Both the position numbers and the translations under genes were made by a program. A stretch of 37,643 bases of DNA from a virus, in IMG/VR virus record IMGVR_UViG_3300025120_000188, positions 1 through 37,643 of that record; one strand, written 5' to 3'. Positions 19,859 through 30,100 of this stretch are shown in pieces. The notes below the pieces were generated by a model, which was not told the origin of the DNA, did not search any database, and saw only the letters and a list, made by a program, of their open reading frames with translations. The first letter of the stretch is position 1; each line of letters opens with the position of its first letter.

Positions 19859-22800
19859 TTAATCCTAATTCCTCCATTTGTGATGAGTAAGGTTGTCCTG
19901 TAAAGGGGTCAACTCTATTAGCTGGATTTTCTTTTGTAAAAGGTACATCGTCTTTACCTTCTACTAATCCGCCTGTTGCATATCCTTTTACAGGGTCATA
20001 TCCTTTGTTAGATTTTCTATTAGCTTTATCTTCTAATAATTTTTCTTCTGTTAAAATTTGTGAAGCTCTATTAGTATAATCTACAAGCTCTCCTCCTAAA
20101 GGAAGAGTTCTTAATCCAGATACAGTAGCTCCTTCATAGTCTCCTGCTTCTAAATTTCTATATGTTTTACCAATATTATTATACCATCTATCTATTAAAC
20201 CAAACAAAGGAGATATAGCAGATGTTGCAGTTCCATAACCTGAACCCGCCCATGTTCCAAATATTCTAGAAAGTTTTTCAGCTCTCCAATCTATTAAACC
20301 CGATAAAGCTGCCCCTTCTCCCCACCACTTTGCACTAAAATTTTCCGGTTCGTTTTTTTCGTAATATTCTCTAGCTGGACTAGCTGCAATTTGTGCTTCT
20401 CTTAAACCTGCAAATATTCCAATTGTTCCTAACATCTTAATAGCTAGTTTTAAATCTCCATCTTCTACTCTTTTAATTAAAGAGTTCATTTGAGCTACTT
20501 TATATTGCGACCAAGATAAAAATAAACCTGCTGACTTAACTGCAGGATTATTACTTTGTGCAAAAAATTGTCTGTTACCCACTCCGGGCAAACCGACATC
20601 TCTTATTTTAGCTCTATTACCTGCTTTTACAAGTATTCTTTCACCAGCTTCTGATTTAATAGCATCTTGTACATTTTTAAATTTATTTAAAGTTTGTATT
20701 TCTTTCATACTAACACCATAATAATTTAATTTATTTTTTAATGCAGGACTAATTATTTTATCAGTTCCTATTTTTTTAGCTATATTAAATGTTTCATCTA
20801 TCCCTGTACTAAACGCACCCTTTGCAGCAAAGTTTGTAGCTGGAGCCATTAAATTAAATTTAAAAAATGTTTGAGTCCACTCAGATAATTTTTCTTGAAA
20901 TTTTGTACTTGGATGTAATCCAGAAGATAATGCTGCATCTATATCTTTATTAACTGTAGAAGCTATGTCTCCTTTACCTGTACCAAATACTCCTTCACCA
21001 CCTATTCTATATTTACTTGCAAGACTATCTTTTTTAGAAGCTTCTGCAAATCCTCTAAACGAAGAATAAACACTGCTATTTTGAAAAGGTTGTAAAAAAT
21101 CTCCTAGTTGTGGAATAATAGAACGAGGCAACATAGTTGTATTAGATAAAAAAGTAAGTAAAGCAAAACCATCTTTTCCTAAATTACTTTGGAAAGGGTC
21201 TGCAGCACTTTTGTGTAAAGTTCCGAAGTAAGCGTTAATAGTTTTAGAAAGTGTTTTTACTTTATCTTTATATTCACGTTCATTTATTAATCCTTTTTCA
21301 TACTTACCGCGAATACGAGCATATGTTTTATTTAATAACTCTCCATTTTCTCCAATTTTTCTAGCAAACTCTGTGCCTTTTGTAGTATTTTTAACAAGAG
21401 TATTTAAAATTATTTTTATATCTTTTTCTAATATAGGTTCTAAAATTTTCCTAGCTTCTAAACTTTTAAATATTCTTTCTTTTTGAAAGTTTTTTAATTC
21501 TGGAATACCTACAAATTTTCCAAGTATGCCACTTCCTATGTTATCATCTTTAAACATACTGGAAGTTCCTCTACCGCTAATATTTTCTACAATTATTTTA
21601 GCTACGTCTTTTACGTTAGCAGTTTTATTTATGTCAGGGTAATGTTCTTGTAAAGTTTTTATTGTAATTTTATCCCATTTAGGAAACTCTGCAATCAAAG
21701 CATTTTCAATTATTTTTCTAGCTTCAACAGCACTGCCTAAAACTTTAGATTGAACATACATCTGAGGTAAATCATAATTATCAATTTGTTTAACAGTAAC
21801 TCCAGCATCTTGAACATATTTTAAATTTTCTCTTACGAATAATTTTGAATTAGAAGCAAGAGTATCTATATCTTTCATTTCTTTGGTAGTAAAACCAAGT
21901 GCTTTAATTTCTGCACGAGTTGCTGTTTTAGTAGCTATTTTACCAGCAGCTATTCTTTGAGCCTCAGAAGCATCTTGAACAACTTCTGAAACTCTTCTAG
22001 AGAAAAGGTCTTTCATTAAATCAGAACTTTCTTCAGCAGAAAGTATTCCTCTGTGTTTACCATCTAATACAGTAAATAAATTACGTCCTATTACTTCGAG
22101 TTCATCTCCGTGATTTACTAATCTATTAGCAGTTGTTCCAGAACCTTTAACTTTTAAAAAGTTGTGTAGCATTCTTGCAGATTCATTTTCTATAATTCCA
22201 AAAGCTTTTTCTTTTTGACCTTTTAAAAGATAGTCTGCATCTTTTACTCTATTATACATTAAACCAAAAGTCATACCCGCACCTATTAAAGTATAATTAA
22301 TAGTATCATCTTCGTCACCTATAAAAGTACCTGCTGTAAAACCAACACCTCCTCCAAATAAAGGTCTAAAACTTTCATTTAATACTGTTTTTAATAAACT
22401 ATCTGTTAGTTCAAAATCTTTAGATAATATTTTTAATTGACCATCTACTACTTCTACTTGACCAAGAGCAGTTTTTTTCATTAAATCAAAATAGTCATCT
22501 GCTAAAAATCTTTTAGCTTCATCACTTTTATTTTTTAAATTTTTTAATTTTGTAGGACTTAACCTAACTTTATTTTTAACATCTAATCTAGCTATATCTG
22601 GAAAATCTAATTGACCTGTAGAAGGATTAAATTTACTTTCTAAAGATTTAACATTATCATAATTTAAAATATCATTTTTTGCTTTTCTATACATGTTTAC
22701 TAATATAGGAGAAGCTTCTAACTCTTTTAATATAACTGGATTTTCTTTTACTAATTTTTGTATACCGTTATCTAAGTCATTAATTTCTTTTGAAGTTAAT

Positions 22801-23681
22801 GTTATAACTTCTTCGTCTTTTACGGAACTTTTAACAACAGTATCTACTTCAGGATTATTTATTTTACCTAAATTAATTTCATCGCCATCTACAGACCTAT
22901 ATCTATTAGCAACTACAGAACCTAATAAAGAACTTCCTCCACCTACAGCAGCACCAAACAATACATTATTAGGGTTGACCTCACCGTATGCAGAGTACTC
23001 ATATAATGCCATATCTGTTGCACCTATACCGGCACCTACCCCAGTAGCTGTAAGTTTACCTAGCTTTGCAACTTTTGCCCAAGGTATAAAAAAAGTAACT
23101 GGGTCAGCTATTGCTACACCTACTCTACCTGTTATAGTTGCTGCATCATTTTCATGTTCTCTAAAACTTGTGCCATATTTTTCTTCTAACGTATTAAATA
23201 TTTTAGTACGTCTTTCTTCTTCAATTTGTTTTATATTATCTTGAAAAGTTTTATTGTTGCTTAAAGTAGCTACTCCAGCTTTTACAGTTCTAAAAAGATT
23301 TCCAAGTGTGTGACGTTCTAAAGAAGCACCGAGTTCTATTTTTTGTGCAGTAGTAGGTTCTTCATCATCGACCTTATCCTCTATAATAGGTGTTTCATTA
23401 AACTTATTTAAAAAATAATTAGAGTCATATTGAGGTTTTTCAGAAATTATAGAATCAGAAATTATTTTTTCTTCTAACTCAGGAGCTTCAAACTTTTCTT
23501 TTTTACCTTCATAATTTAAAAGTTCTACATCTTCATCACGAATAAGTTCAGCTATCTGTTGTTCTTGTTTTAATCTTTCTTCTTCTTCTCTTTTCTTTTT
23601 TTCTTCTTCTGTTTCACCGGGTTCTGCATTAAACTTATTTAAAAAATAATTAGAGTCATATACAGTATTATCAGTTAACAT
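19839..23681 (-). CDS. Large internal virion / DNA-ejection protein candidate, 1280 aa
   Basis: Its size and place before the lysis genes correspond to T7 gp16 (1318 aa), an internal core protein injected with the DNA. The N-terminus holds two identical motifs, YDSNYFLNKFN at residues 9-19 and 86-96, which flank an extremely charged Glu/Lys coil. Gly/Ala-rich hydrophobic segments (TATGVGAGIGATDMALY, later FGAAVGGGSSLLGSVV) could insert in a membrane. The rest is largely helical, with a C-terminal GYATGGLVEGKDDVPFT segment of a type common in phage internal proteins. I see no N-terminal transglycosylase motif such as T7 gp16 has, so wall cutting may lie elsewhere. Function is inferred from order and size. 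Confidence 0.65.
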   Translation of the reverse strand: MLTDNTVYDSNYFLNKFNAEPGETEEEKKKREEEERLKQEQQIAELIRDEDVELLNYEGKKEKFEAPELEEKIISDSIISEKPQYDSNYFLNKFNETPIIEDKVDDEEPTTAQKIELGASLERHTLGNLFRTVKAGVATLSNNKTFQDNIKQIEEERRTKIFNTLEEKYGTSFREHENDAATITGRVGVAIADPVTFFIPWAKVAKLGKLTATGVGAGIGATDMALYEYSAYGEVNPNNVLFGAAVGGGSSLLGSVVANRYRSVDGDEINLGKINNPEVDTVVKSSVKDEEVITLTSKEINDLDNGIQKLVKENPVILKELEASPILVNMYRKAKNDILNYDNVKSLESKFNPSTGQLDFPDIARLDVKNKVRLSPTKLKNLKNKSDEAKRFLADDYFDLMKKTALGQVEVVDGQLKILSKDFELTDSLLKTVLNESFRPLFGGGVGFTAGTFIGDEDDTINYTLIGAGMTFGLMYNRVKDADYLLKGQKEKAFGIIENESARMLHNFLKVKGSGTTANRLVNHGDELEVIGRNLFTVLDGKHRGILSAEESSDLMKDLFSRRVSEVVQDASEAQRIAAGKIATKTATRAEIKALGFTTKEMKDIDTLASNSKLFVRENLKYVQDAGVTVKQIDNYDLPQMYVQSKVLGSAVEARKIIENALIAEFPKWDKITIKTLQEHYPDINKTANVKDVAKIIVENISGRGTSSMFKDDNIGSGILGKFVGIPELKNFQKERIFKSLEARKILEPILEKDIKIILNTLVKNTTKGTEFARKIGENGELLNKTYARIRGKYEKGLINEREYKDKVKTLSKTINAYFGTLHKSAADPFQSNLGKDGFALLTFLSNTTMLPRSIIPQLGDFLQPFQNSSVYSSFRGFAEASKKDSLASKYRIGGEGVFGTGKGDIASTVNKDIDAALSSGLHPSTKFQEKLSEWTQTFFKFNLMAPATNFAAKGAFSTGIDETFNIAKKIGTDKIISPALKNKLNYYGVSMKEIQTLNKFKNVQDAIKSEAGERILVKAGNRAKIRDVGLPGVGNRQFFAQSNNPAVKSAGLFLSWSQYKVAQMNSLIKRVEDGDLKLAIKMLGTIGIFAGLREAQIAASPAREYYEKNEPENFSAKWWGEGAALSGLIDWRAEKLSRIFGTWAGSGYGTATSAISPLFGLIDRWYNNIGKTYRNLEAGDYEGATVSGLRTLPLGGELVDYTNRASQILTEEKLLEDKANRKSNKGYDPVKGYATGGLVEGKDDVPFTKENPANRVDPFTGQPYSSQMEELGLNVFQEK
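23396..23661 (-). repeat. Pair of identical 35-bp direct repeats inside the ejection-protein gene
   Basis: Bases 23396-23430 and 23627-23661 are identical over 35 bp, 231 bp apart (an exact multiple of three). They encode YDSNYFLNKFN twice in the N-terminal region of the 1280-aa protein. Identity at the DNA level, including third positions, points to recent duplication or conversion. Confidence 0.85.
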
Positions 23682-23689
23682 AATGCTTC

Positions 23690-25645
23690 CTATTGATTTA
23701 AAAATTCTAAAAATTCTTTTGCATATTTAATTTTATCTTCTTTATTAATCTTAGAAGATTGTATTTCTTTTGTTTCTCTTAACCACCTAGAAAAAGTAAA
23801 AGGAAGTAACATGCTTTCACCGCTTATAAAGTTTTCAGTTTTTTTAATTTCTCTATTTTTAACAGATTCTTTATCTACTCCAATAATTTTTGCTAATGCT
23901 GGTAGTGTTTGTGAACGAGCTTTATCAGCAGCTTCGCTTCTCATTATTTCATCCTCATCTATTTCCAGTATAGATTTAAACGTACTTGCTTTAGTATCAT
24001 CTACTGGTCCTCTTTGTTTCATATCAGTAACTTTAGTATCGTCTACTTTTCCACGTTGTTTCATATCTTGTGGTTTAGTAAGGATATCTACAAACATATC
24101 TGTTAAAGGTGCAGCCATTTCAGGATATTGAAGTATTATAGCTTTAATAGTAGCTGCTCGGTCTTCTGGAGAAACTTTATCATAATTAGGGTCTGACATT
24201 ACTGTGGCTTTAAATTGATTTATAACTTCATCAGGGGTTGTAAATTTATTAATATTATCTTTTTCATTCTTTAAATCTTCATCAGTTAAAACATTATCAA
24301 TAGAACCTTGAGAAATTTCTAAATCTTTACCTTTAGAATCTGGTATAGTTATAATATCTTTATCTATAATACTATTTAAAAAATTGTTTACTGTAGTTCT
24401 TTTATAAACTCCTCTAGCCTCATCAGCACCAAAACCTAATTTACTAGGGTCTTTACCTATTTGATAACTAAAATCTCCAAGTATAACTTCTTGTAAAGCA
24501 TCTTCATAAAATTTTAATTTACCTCCATCTGGTAAAGCTAAAGCACCAAGTCCAGTTTTTTTAGTTTCAGCTATGTACATTTTGTATTTATAATCTGCTA
24601 ACTTTAAAGCATCTAAATAAACTTGTGATTTTTGAGTATCGTTTAAATATATGTTTGACCCTTTACCTTCTTCACTTATCTCAAATTGATTTAAAAATTC
24701 ATATACTGTTGTTTCCCCATCACCAAGTTTAACTTTAAAGTTTTCTTGTTTTAAAGAACCTGTAGCTCCTTCTCCAGTTGATGCAATGTTATAAATTGTT
24801 TTTAATTCTGAATCAGGTTCTATTGAAGGAATAAATTTAGGAACTAATGCATTCATTTCAAGATTTGTAAGATTTTGTTTAACACCTACTGCATTCTGTA
24901 TTGTACTCCAATTAGTCATTGTTTTTTCTACAGAATCAATAATAGCAGTTCTAGTTTCTTTTCCAAGTCCTTCAGGAATCATTGTAACATTTCCTTTGTT
25001 ATCTGTTACAGTGTTACCATCTTTATCTTTTAAAGGAACTAATTCTGCTGAAGGTCCTAAACCAACTTTGTTAAATAACCATCCTCCAACACTATCTTGT
25101 TGATTAATTATATCTACAGCTTTTTGAAGTTTGTCTCTTAAAGGTTTTTCATAAGCTGCTTTAGTTTCTTTATCAGCACTTGTAATATTTTTAAAGTCTG
25201 AATAAACTTCTAATTCTTGTCTATAACTTTCTCTATTTTTTAAAAGTTTAGGCTGTATTATTTTATTAAATTCTTGTGGGTTATTTTTATATACATCTTT
25301 GTATTCTGGAGAAGATTGATACTGTGCTAGTTTCATACTATCAAAAGCACTTGTCCAGTTTTCTCCTGTTATAGCATCTTCATACTTACCATATTTTTTT
25401 AACATAGCACGATGATTATTATGCCAATCAACACCCGCTTCAAGTTGACTTGTTCTTTGATTAAGTAACCCTTGATTACTTGTCCAAAATTCATTAGCTC
25501 TTTTTTCAGCCTGTTTTCTTAATTGAGCATTCCCAATTTTTACTCCCAACATAAGACCTGTAAATAACTTAGCTTTTTTCTTTGATTTTTTATTTCTATC
25601 TCTAGCTTGAGATAATAAAGATTCTCCTAATTGTTCTATTGCCAT
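23690..25645 (-). CDS. Internal virion protein candidate, 651 aa (gp15-like by position)
   Basis: This is a long helical, charged protein immediately before the 1280-aa gene, with AGAGGA well spaced from its ATG. The N-terminus has a basic stretch and a short hydrophobic part (ARDRNKKSKKKAKLFTGLML). There are no Cys motifs or catalytic signatures. Around residues 527-554 it carries a perfect-phase 14-residue duplication, DMKQRG-x-VDDTK. T7 gp15 (747 aa) precedes gp16 in the same way and forms the ejection tube, so a similar role is inferred from order and size, not from recognised sequence similarity. Confidence 0.55.
   Translation of the reverse strand: MAIEQLGESLLSQARDRNKKSKKKAKLFTGLMLGVKIGNAQLRKQAEKRANEFWTSNQGLLNQRTSQLEAGVDWHNNHRAMLKKYGKYEDAITGENWTSAFDSMKLAQYQSSPEYKDVYKNNPQEFNKIIQPKLLKNRESYRQELEVYSDFKNITSADKETKAAYEKPLRDKLQKAVDIINQQDSVGGWLFNKVGLGPSAELVPLKDKDGNTVTDNKGNVTMIPEGLGKETRTAIIDSVEKTMTNWSTIQNAVGVKQNLTNLEMNALVPKFIPSIEPDSELKTIYNIASTGEGATGSLKQENFKVKLGDGETTVYEFLNQFEISEEGKGSNIYLNDTQKSQVYLDALKLADYKYKMYIAETKKTGLGALALPDGGKLKFYEDALQEVILGDFSYQIGKDPSKLGFGADEARGVYKRTTVNNFLNSIIDKDIITIPDSKGKDLEISQGSIDNVLTDEDLKNEKDNINKFTTPDEVINQFKATVMSDPNYDKVSPEDRAATIKAIILQYPEMAAPLTDMFVDILTKPQDMKQRGKVDDTKVTDMKQRGPVDDTKASTFKSILEIDEDEIMRSEAADKARSQTLPALAKIIGVDKESVKNREIKKTENFISGESMLLPFTFSRWLRETKEIQSSKINKEDKIKYAKEFLEFLNQ
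23984..24067 (-). repeat. Tandem 42-bp repeat encoding DMKQRGxVDDTK
   Basis: Two adjacent 42-bp units (24067-24026 and 24025-23984, read on the minus strand) encode DMKQRGKVDDTKVT and DMKQRGPVDDTKAS. They lie in a likely disordered linker of the 651-aa protein. The DNA copies differ at several positions, so the duplication is older than the 35-bp repeat. Confidence 0.75.
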
Positions 25646-25646
25646 A

Positions 25647-26243
25647 CTATTCCTCTTTACCTAATAAACTTTCTGGTTGATTTGTTGTTGGTTTTTCTAA
25701 TAAACTTGGTTGTTCTGGTGGTGTAAACTGTTCTAGTCTTTTTTCTATTTCTTTTGGAAATACTCCTGCTTTTGCTTTAGGTACAATTCTATCTTGTGCA
25801 ATATCTATAGCTTTTTCTATTCCATCTAACTGTTCATCTTCCTCATCTGGCTCTTCATCTTCACCTTCATAAGTAACATAATCTTGTATACCTGCTTTTT
25901 CTGCAAATGCAATAATCATATACATAGTAGGTTCAACAAGTAACATTAATAAATCAGGATTCCACATTCCTTTTTGAAAACCATCTGTTAATAATATTTG
26001 AGCTATGTCTCCTATAGGCATACCATTTCTAACCAAATCCATAGTAGAATGATAAGCTTCAGGCTCTGTAAGTTCTAAAAACAGTGCATCTATAGCAGGT
26101 TGTAACTCTACAAACTGTGGTGCTTGTTCCCAAACATAAGGTGCTTCAGGACTATTAGTTAAAGAAGAACCGGGTATTGGTCTACCATTATTTGCTAAAA
26201 ACTCTAATCCTTCTTGGTCAAAGTTTTTATATTCTTTTTCCAT
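25647..26243 (-). CDS. Probable virion structural protein, 198 aa
   Basis: The ATG at 26243 has GGAG about ten bases upstream, and the gene ends 1 bp before the 651-aa gene. The N-terminal part (NNGRPIPGSSLTNSPEAPYVWEQAPQFVE) is proline- and aromatic-rich and resembles a structural protein I associate with T4-like and T7-like marine phages. The middle is helical with a hydrophobic stretch (DLLMLLVEPTMYMIIAFAEKAG). A run of Asp/Glu (EGEDEEPDEEDEQ) and a disordered tail follow. It may be a small core or scaffolding protein; the function is not established. Confidence 0.55.
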   Translation of the reverse strand: MEKEYKNFDQEGLEFLANNGRPIPGSSLTNSPEAPYVWEQAPQFVELQPAIDALFLELTEPEAYHSTMDLVRNGMPIGDIAQILLTDGFQKGMWNPDLLMLLVEPTMYMIIAFAEKAGIQDYVTYEGEDEEPDEEDEQLDGIEKAIDIAQDRIVPKAKAGVFPKEIEKRLEQFTPPEQPSLLEKPTTNQPESLLGKEE

Positions 26244-26245
26244 TA

Positions 26246-27157
26246 TTATTTAACTCCTTGCATATAACTAGTCCAAACACTATCCTGCAAACCAAAATTA
26301 GAATCTGATTGTACACTTGCACCGTGTACCAACCCTCCAAACATTCCACCTTGACTTTGTAATTTTGCATCTTCGGCTACTAAGTCTGTTTCGTTATATA
26401 CAGTATTATAGTTTGGAGTACTTCCTATCATATCTACAATGTTTTGAGGATAAATGACATCTCCTTCTGGTGATATAGAACGTGCTACACCTTCTTGAAC
26501 TCCTGCTGTTGCACTAGCAATCGTACCTTCTACAAGTTTTCCGGGAGCATCAAGTACTGCTTGTTTAACATTACCTACTAAAGTTTTTTCTGTTGCTTGT
26601 TTTGAAATATCTCCAATAACATCTTTAGTAACTTTACCAATTGCATCAGGAATAGTAGAAGCTAATTGACCTTCTACAGTTTTTGAAGCTGCCACATCTG
26701 CTACAGCTTTTTCAGATAAATTACTACCTAAATCAAACTCTTTCATATCAGGAGCATTCTTTACAAAGTCTGAAGCATCTGCATTAATACCAAACATTTC
26801 TTTAGCTTTACCAGTAACAGTTTCTAATCCACCACTAATTGCATCAGTAACTTTAGTAAAAGCTCCTTTAACTGCAGTAGCTCCTGCATGAATACCTTTC
26901 ATAACTGTACCAGCAGCTTTAATAAATAAATTACTACTCCCAGCCATAGTTGTTGCTAGTGTGCCAAAACCACTAAAAATAGCACCCGCAGCCCAAGGCA
27001 TTAAAAATCCTAAAGCTATTTGCCCAACAATACCTAACTTTGCAAAGGGCTTCATAATTTTACCCATTACTTTTTTAAGACCTTTACCAATTTTTTTAAT
27101 ACCTTTACCAATTTTTTTTACAATTTTTTTTAAATTTTTAAAAGGATTCCATCCCAT
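26246..27157 (-). CDS. Membrane-active virion protein candidate, 303 aa (gp14-like by position)
   Basis: The N-terminal 40 residues are a repeated cationic amphipathic segment (KKIVKKIGKGIKKIGKGLKK and onward), like a pore-forming peptide. A hydrophobic region follows at about 44-73 (GQIALGFLMPWAAGAIFSGF). Then comes a long helical Ala/Lys/Val region, and the C-terminus is Gln/Ser/Gly-rich. In T7-like phages the smallest ejection protein, gp14, inserts in the outer membrane; this protein has the composition and position for such a role. That is inference without recognised sequence similarity. The start has AGGAGA at good spacing. Confidence 0.5.
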   Translation of the reverse strand: MGWNPFKNLKKIVKKIGKGIKKIGKGLKKVMGKIMKPFAKLGIVGQIALGFLMPWAAGAIFSGFGTLATTMAGSSNLFIKAAGTVMKGIHAGATAVKGAFTKVTDAISGGLETVTGKAKEMFGINADASDFVKNAPDMKEFDLGSNLSEKAVADVAASKTVEGQLASTIPDAIGKVTKDVIGDISKQATEKTLVGNVKQAVLDAPGKLVEGTIASATAGVQEGVARSISPEGDVIYPQNIVDMIGSTPNYNTVYNETDLVAEDAKLQSQGGMFGGLVHGASVQSDSNFGLQDSVWTSYMQGVK

Positions 27158-27166
27158 AATATTCTC

Positions 27167-30100
27167 CTATTTTCCACCAAAGATGGTATTAATTAATGTT
27201 CCTACAGAACTTATATTGTTTTTCCAATTTTCAGCAGACCCGCCTTCGTTAGCTAAAGCCTGTGCATATAATTGAGCTTTTCTGTTTTCTTCATTTTCTG
27301 CAGCTTGAAAAGTATAGTTAGCTTGGTCTCTTAGTTCTTGCCATAAAAATGATTGAGCTTGTGAAGTCATGTTAAAAGCATTCTGTACATTCTGCATAGC
27401 AACTTGATTAGCTGCTGCAGTATTTATAGTATTAGCCTGTCTTCTCCATGCTAAATTAGATTGTTCAATAGCCTGTGCATTAGCTGTATTAAACTTATCT
27501 CTGTCAAAAGCTACTTGCTCATTAAATTGATTAACTTGATTGACCATAGCAGCATTAGCTTTTTCTAAATCAGCTTCTACTTGAAACTCTAAAGCATCTC
27601 TAGCATTTGTTTGTGAAACATTAAATTGTTCTGCAGTATTTAATTGATTAGCATTAAACTGTTCTATTTGTGCAGCTAGGCTAGACATAAATTGATTAGT
27701 TTGATTTTCACTAGAAGCATTAAATTGAGCAGCAGCGTTATTAGCAGATTGATTAGATAATAGTTGTTGTTGTTCCATTTGTGACTTTAACATACTAGCT
27801 TGTTGTCTATTGCTAAGATTAGCCATATCCATAGATAAGAATGACTGAGCATTAGTAACTGCTAGTTTTGTTCTTTGGTCAACAGTTGCTAAATCTAAAG
27901 ATGCCATAGCTGTAGCATTTTGCATAATAGTTTGTTGCTCTGCATCAAAGTTTGCAAGAGTAGCTGTTTGCATAAACTTACTATTAGCTAACACTACTTG
28001 TTGCTCGTTATTAAAGTTAGCCATGTCCATATTAGCTACAGTATTTGCATTAGCCATTGCTCTTTGTTGGTCTACATTAAGATTAGCTATTCCCATTTGT
28101 TGAGCTAATTCAGCATTCTTAATATTAACTTGCATAGTCTTATTAAGATTTGCTAACTCTGTTTGTTGTTCAGCATTTAAGTTATCAGCACTAGCTTGGT
28201 TAAGAGCTGACAAGTTTGCAAGTTTCATCTGTTGGTCATTAGATAAATTAGCTAAATTCATTTGCTGTTTAAAATCAGCATTCTTAGCTATAAACTCTGC
28301 AGCTATATTCATCTCTGCTAATCTTTCTTGATTCTCAGCAGTCATGTTTTCACGTTCTGTCTGATTCATTATTTCAAGATTTGCAAGTTCCATCTGTTGC
28401 TCATTACCTAAGTTTTGAGCATTCATAGCTTGTTGATTTTGAGTATTAAGAACAGCAGCTTGTTGTCTATTTTGTAAATTCTGTGTTCTTGTTTGTTGCT
28501 GTTGCTGAGCAGTAGTCATTACAGCTTCTTGTTTAAACTGACTTTGTAGAACTCCCATCTGTTGAGCAAACTGTGCGGTTTGACTTGCAGCATCTTGACG
28601 ATTTGCTAAGTTCTGCATTCTTATTTGTTGAATTTGTGAAGCTTCTTGTAAGTTAGCTTGTTGTTGATTACTTAAATTTTGTGAAGCTCTTTGTTGTAAA
28701 GCTTGTGCATTACTCTGAGCCATTGGCATAGCTGATTGAATAATAGCATTGAATAAAGAATCTCTACCTACTGTAGAAACACTTAATCCTCTAGCAGCCA
28801 TATTAGAGTTGATAGCATCTACAGCAGGTCTAGCCCATGCAGGTATGTTGCCGTCTTCTAAACCACCCAATAAGCTTTCCATTTGTGAAGATACTAAAGC
28901 TTCTTCTGGTAAAGCTGCAATAGCTGCAACAACTTCAGGGTCTGCTCCGGTATCTAACTGAGCTTCAACAGTTGCAGGGTCTTCTACAATAGCTGATGTT
29001 ATTTCTGGTGGTAATTCTGAAACTTCTGCAATCATTGAAGCAGCAGCACCTTTTGCAGCAGTACCTTTTACTGTTCTACGTTTAGCAGCTTCATAACCTA
29101 CTTGGTCTACAATTTGAGCAGCAGCTCCAACTGCAGCTTCTCCTGTTAATGCTTCTCTTTGTTTAACTTCTGCATCAGGAGTTTCTGATACTTTCTCTGG
29201 AGTTAAATCATCTACTTCAGGAACAAAAGCACCAGCAGATAATATGCCTTCAACTGTATCTGCTTTAGAAGCATCGATAGCTTTTTGAGAAATTTCTTTA
29301 GCTACTGCAGGTCCTGATAATTTACTAATCTCGTTTACTTTAGCAATTGCATCATCTGATAATTCTCCTATAATAGGTTCTATATCAGGAATAGCTGTAA
29401 CAAGTTCAGCTTTGTATGTTTCAGCTTGTAATTGTTCTGGAGTTTTTGCAGTTGTTACATCTTCTATTGTTGCAGCTTCTGGAGCAGCACCTACTTCAGC
29501 TAGTTCAGCTTCAAGAGCTTCTCTTTCTTCCATAATCTTAGCTTCACCTAACTCTCCTACTTCTACTTGTTGAGGAGCTTCAGCCATAGGTATGCCTTCC
29601 ATATTACCTTGTAATATTTGTTCAGCTCTACCTCTTGCAGTTACTAATTTTTTTTCTACTTCATCTTTCGGAGGTGTTTCACCAATACCAGTTCCAGTAC
29701 CTGCTTGTTGTCCTGTATTAACCCAACCATTAGGAGTATATACATATAAAAAACCATCTACAATTTTTGTGTCTCCTACTGAAGGTCCTGTACCACCTGT
29801 ACCACCTGTACCACCTGTACCACCTGTACCACCTGTACCACCTGTACCACCTGTACTACCTATACTATCTGTATATTGACCTACTAATCCGGGAGGAAGA
29901 CTTACAAAAGGATTTATTTGATTAGATTGATTAGAAAATTTTCCAACTGGTTTAGCGACTTGTGGTTGAGCTGTTTGATTACCACCACTTTTTAATGCTG
30001 ATATTTCTTCAGGAGTTGTAGCGGTTTGTTGATTACTCGTATTTACATTAGGTATTATTTGATTATTACTTACATTTTGATTAGCTAACTCTACCTCTTC

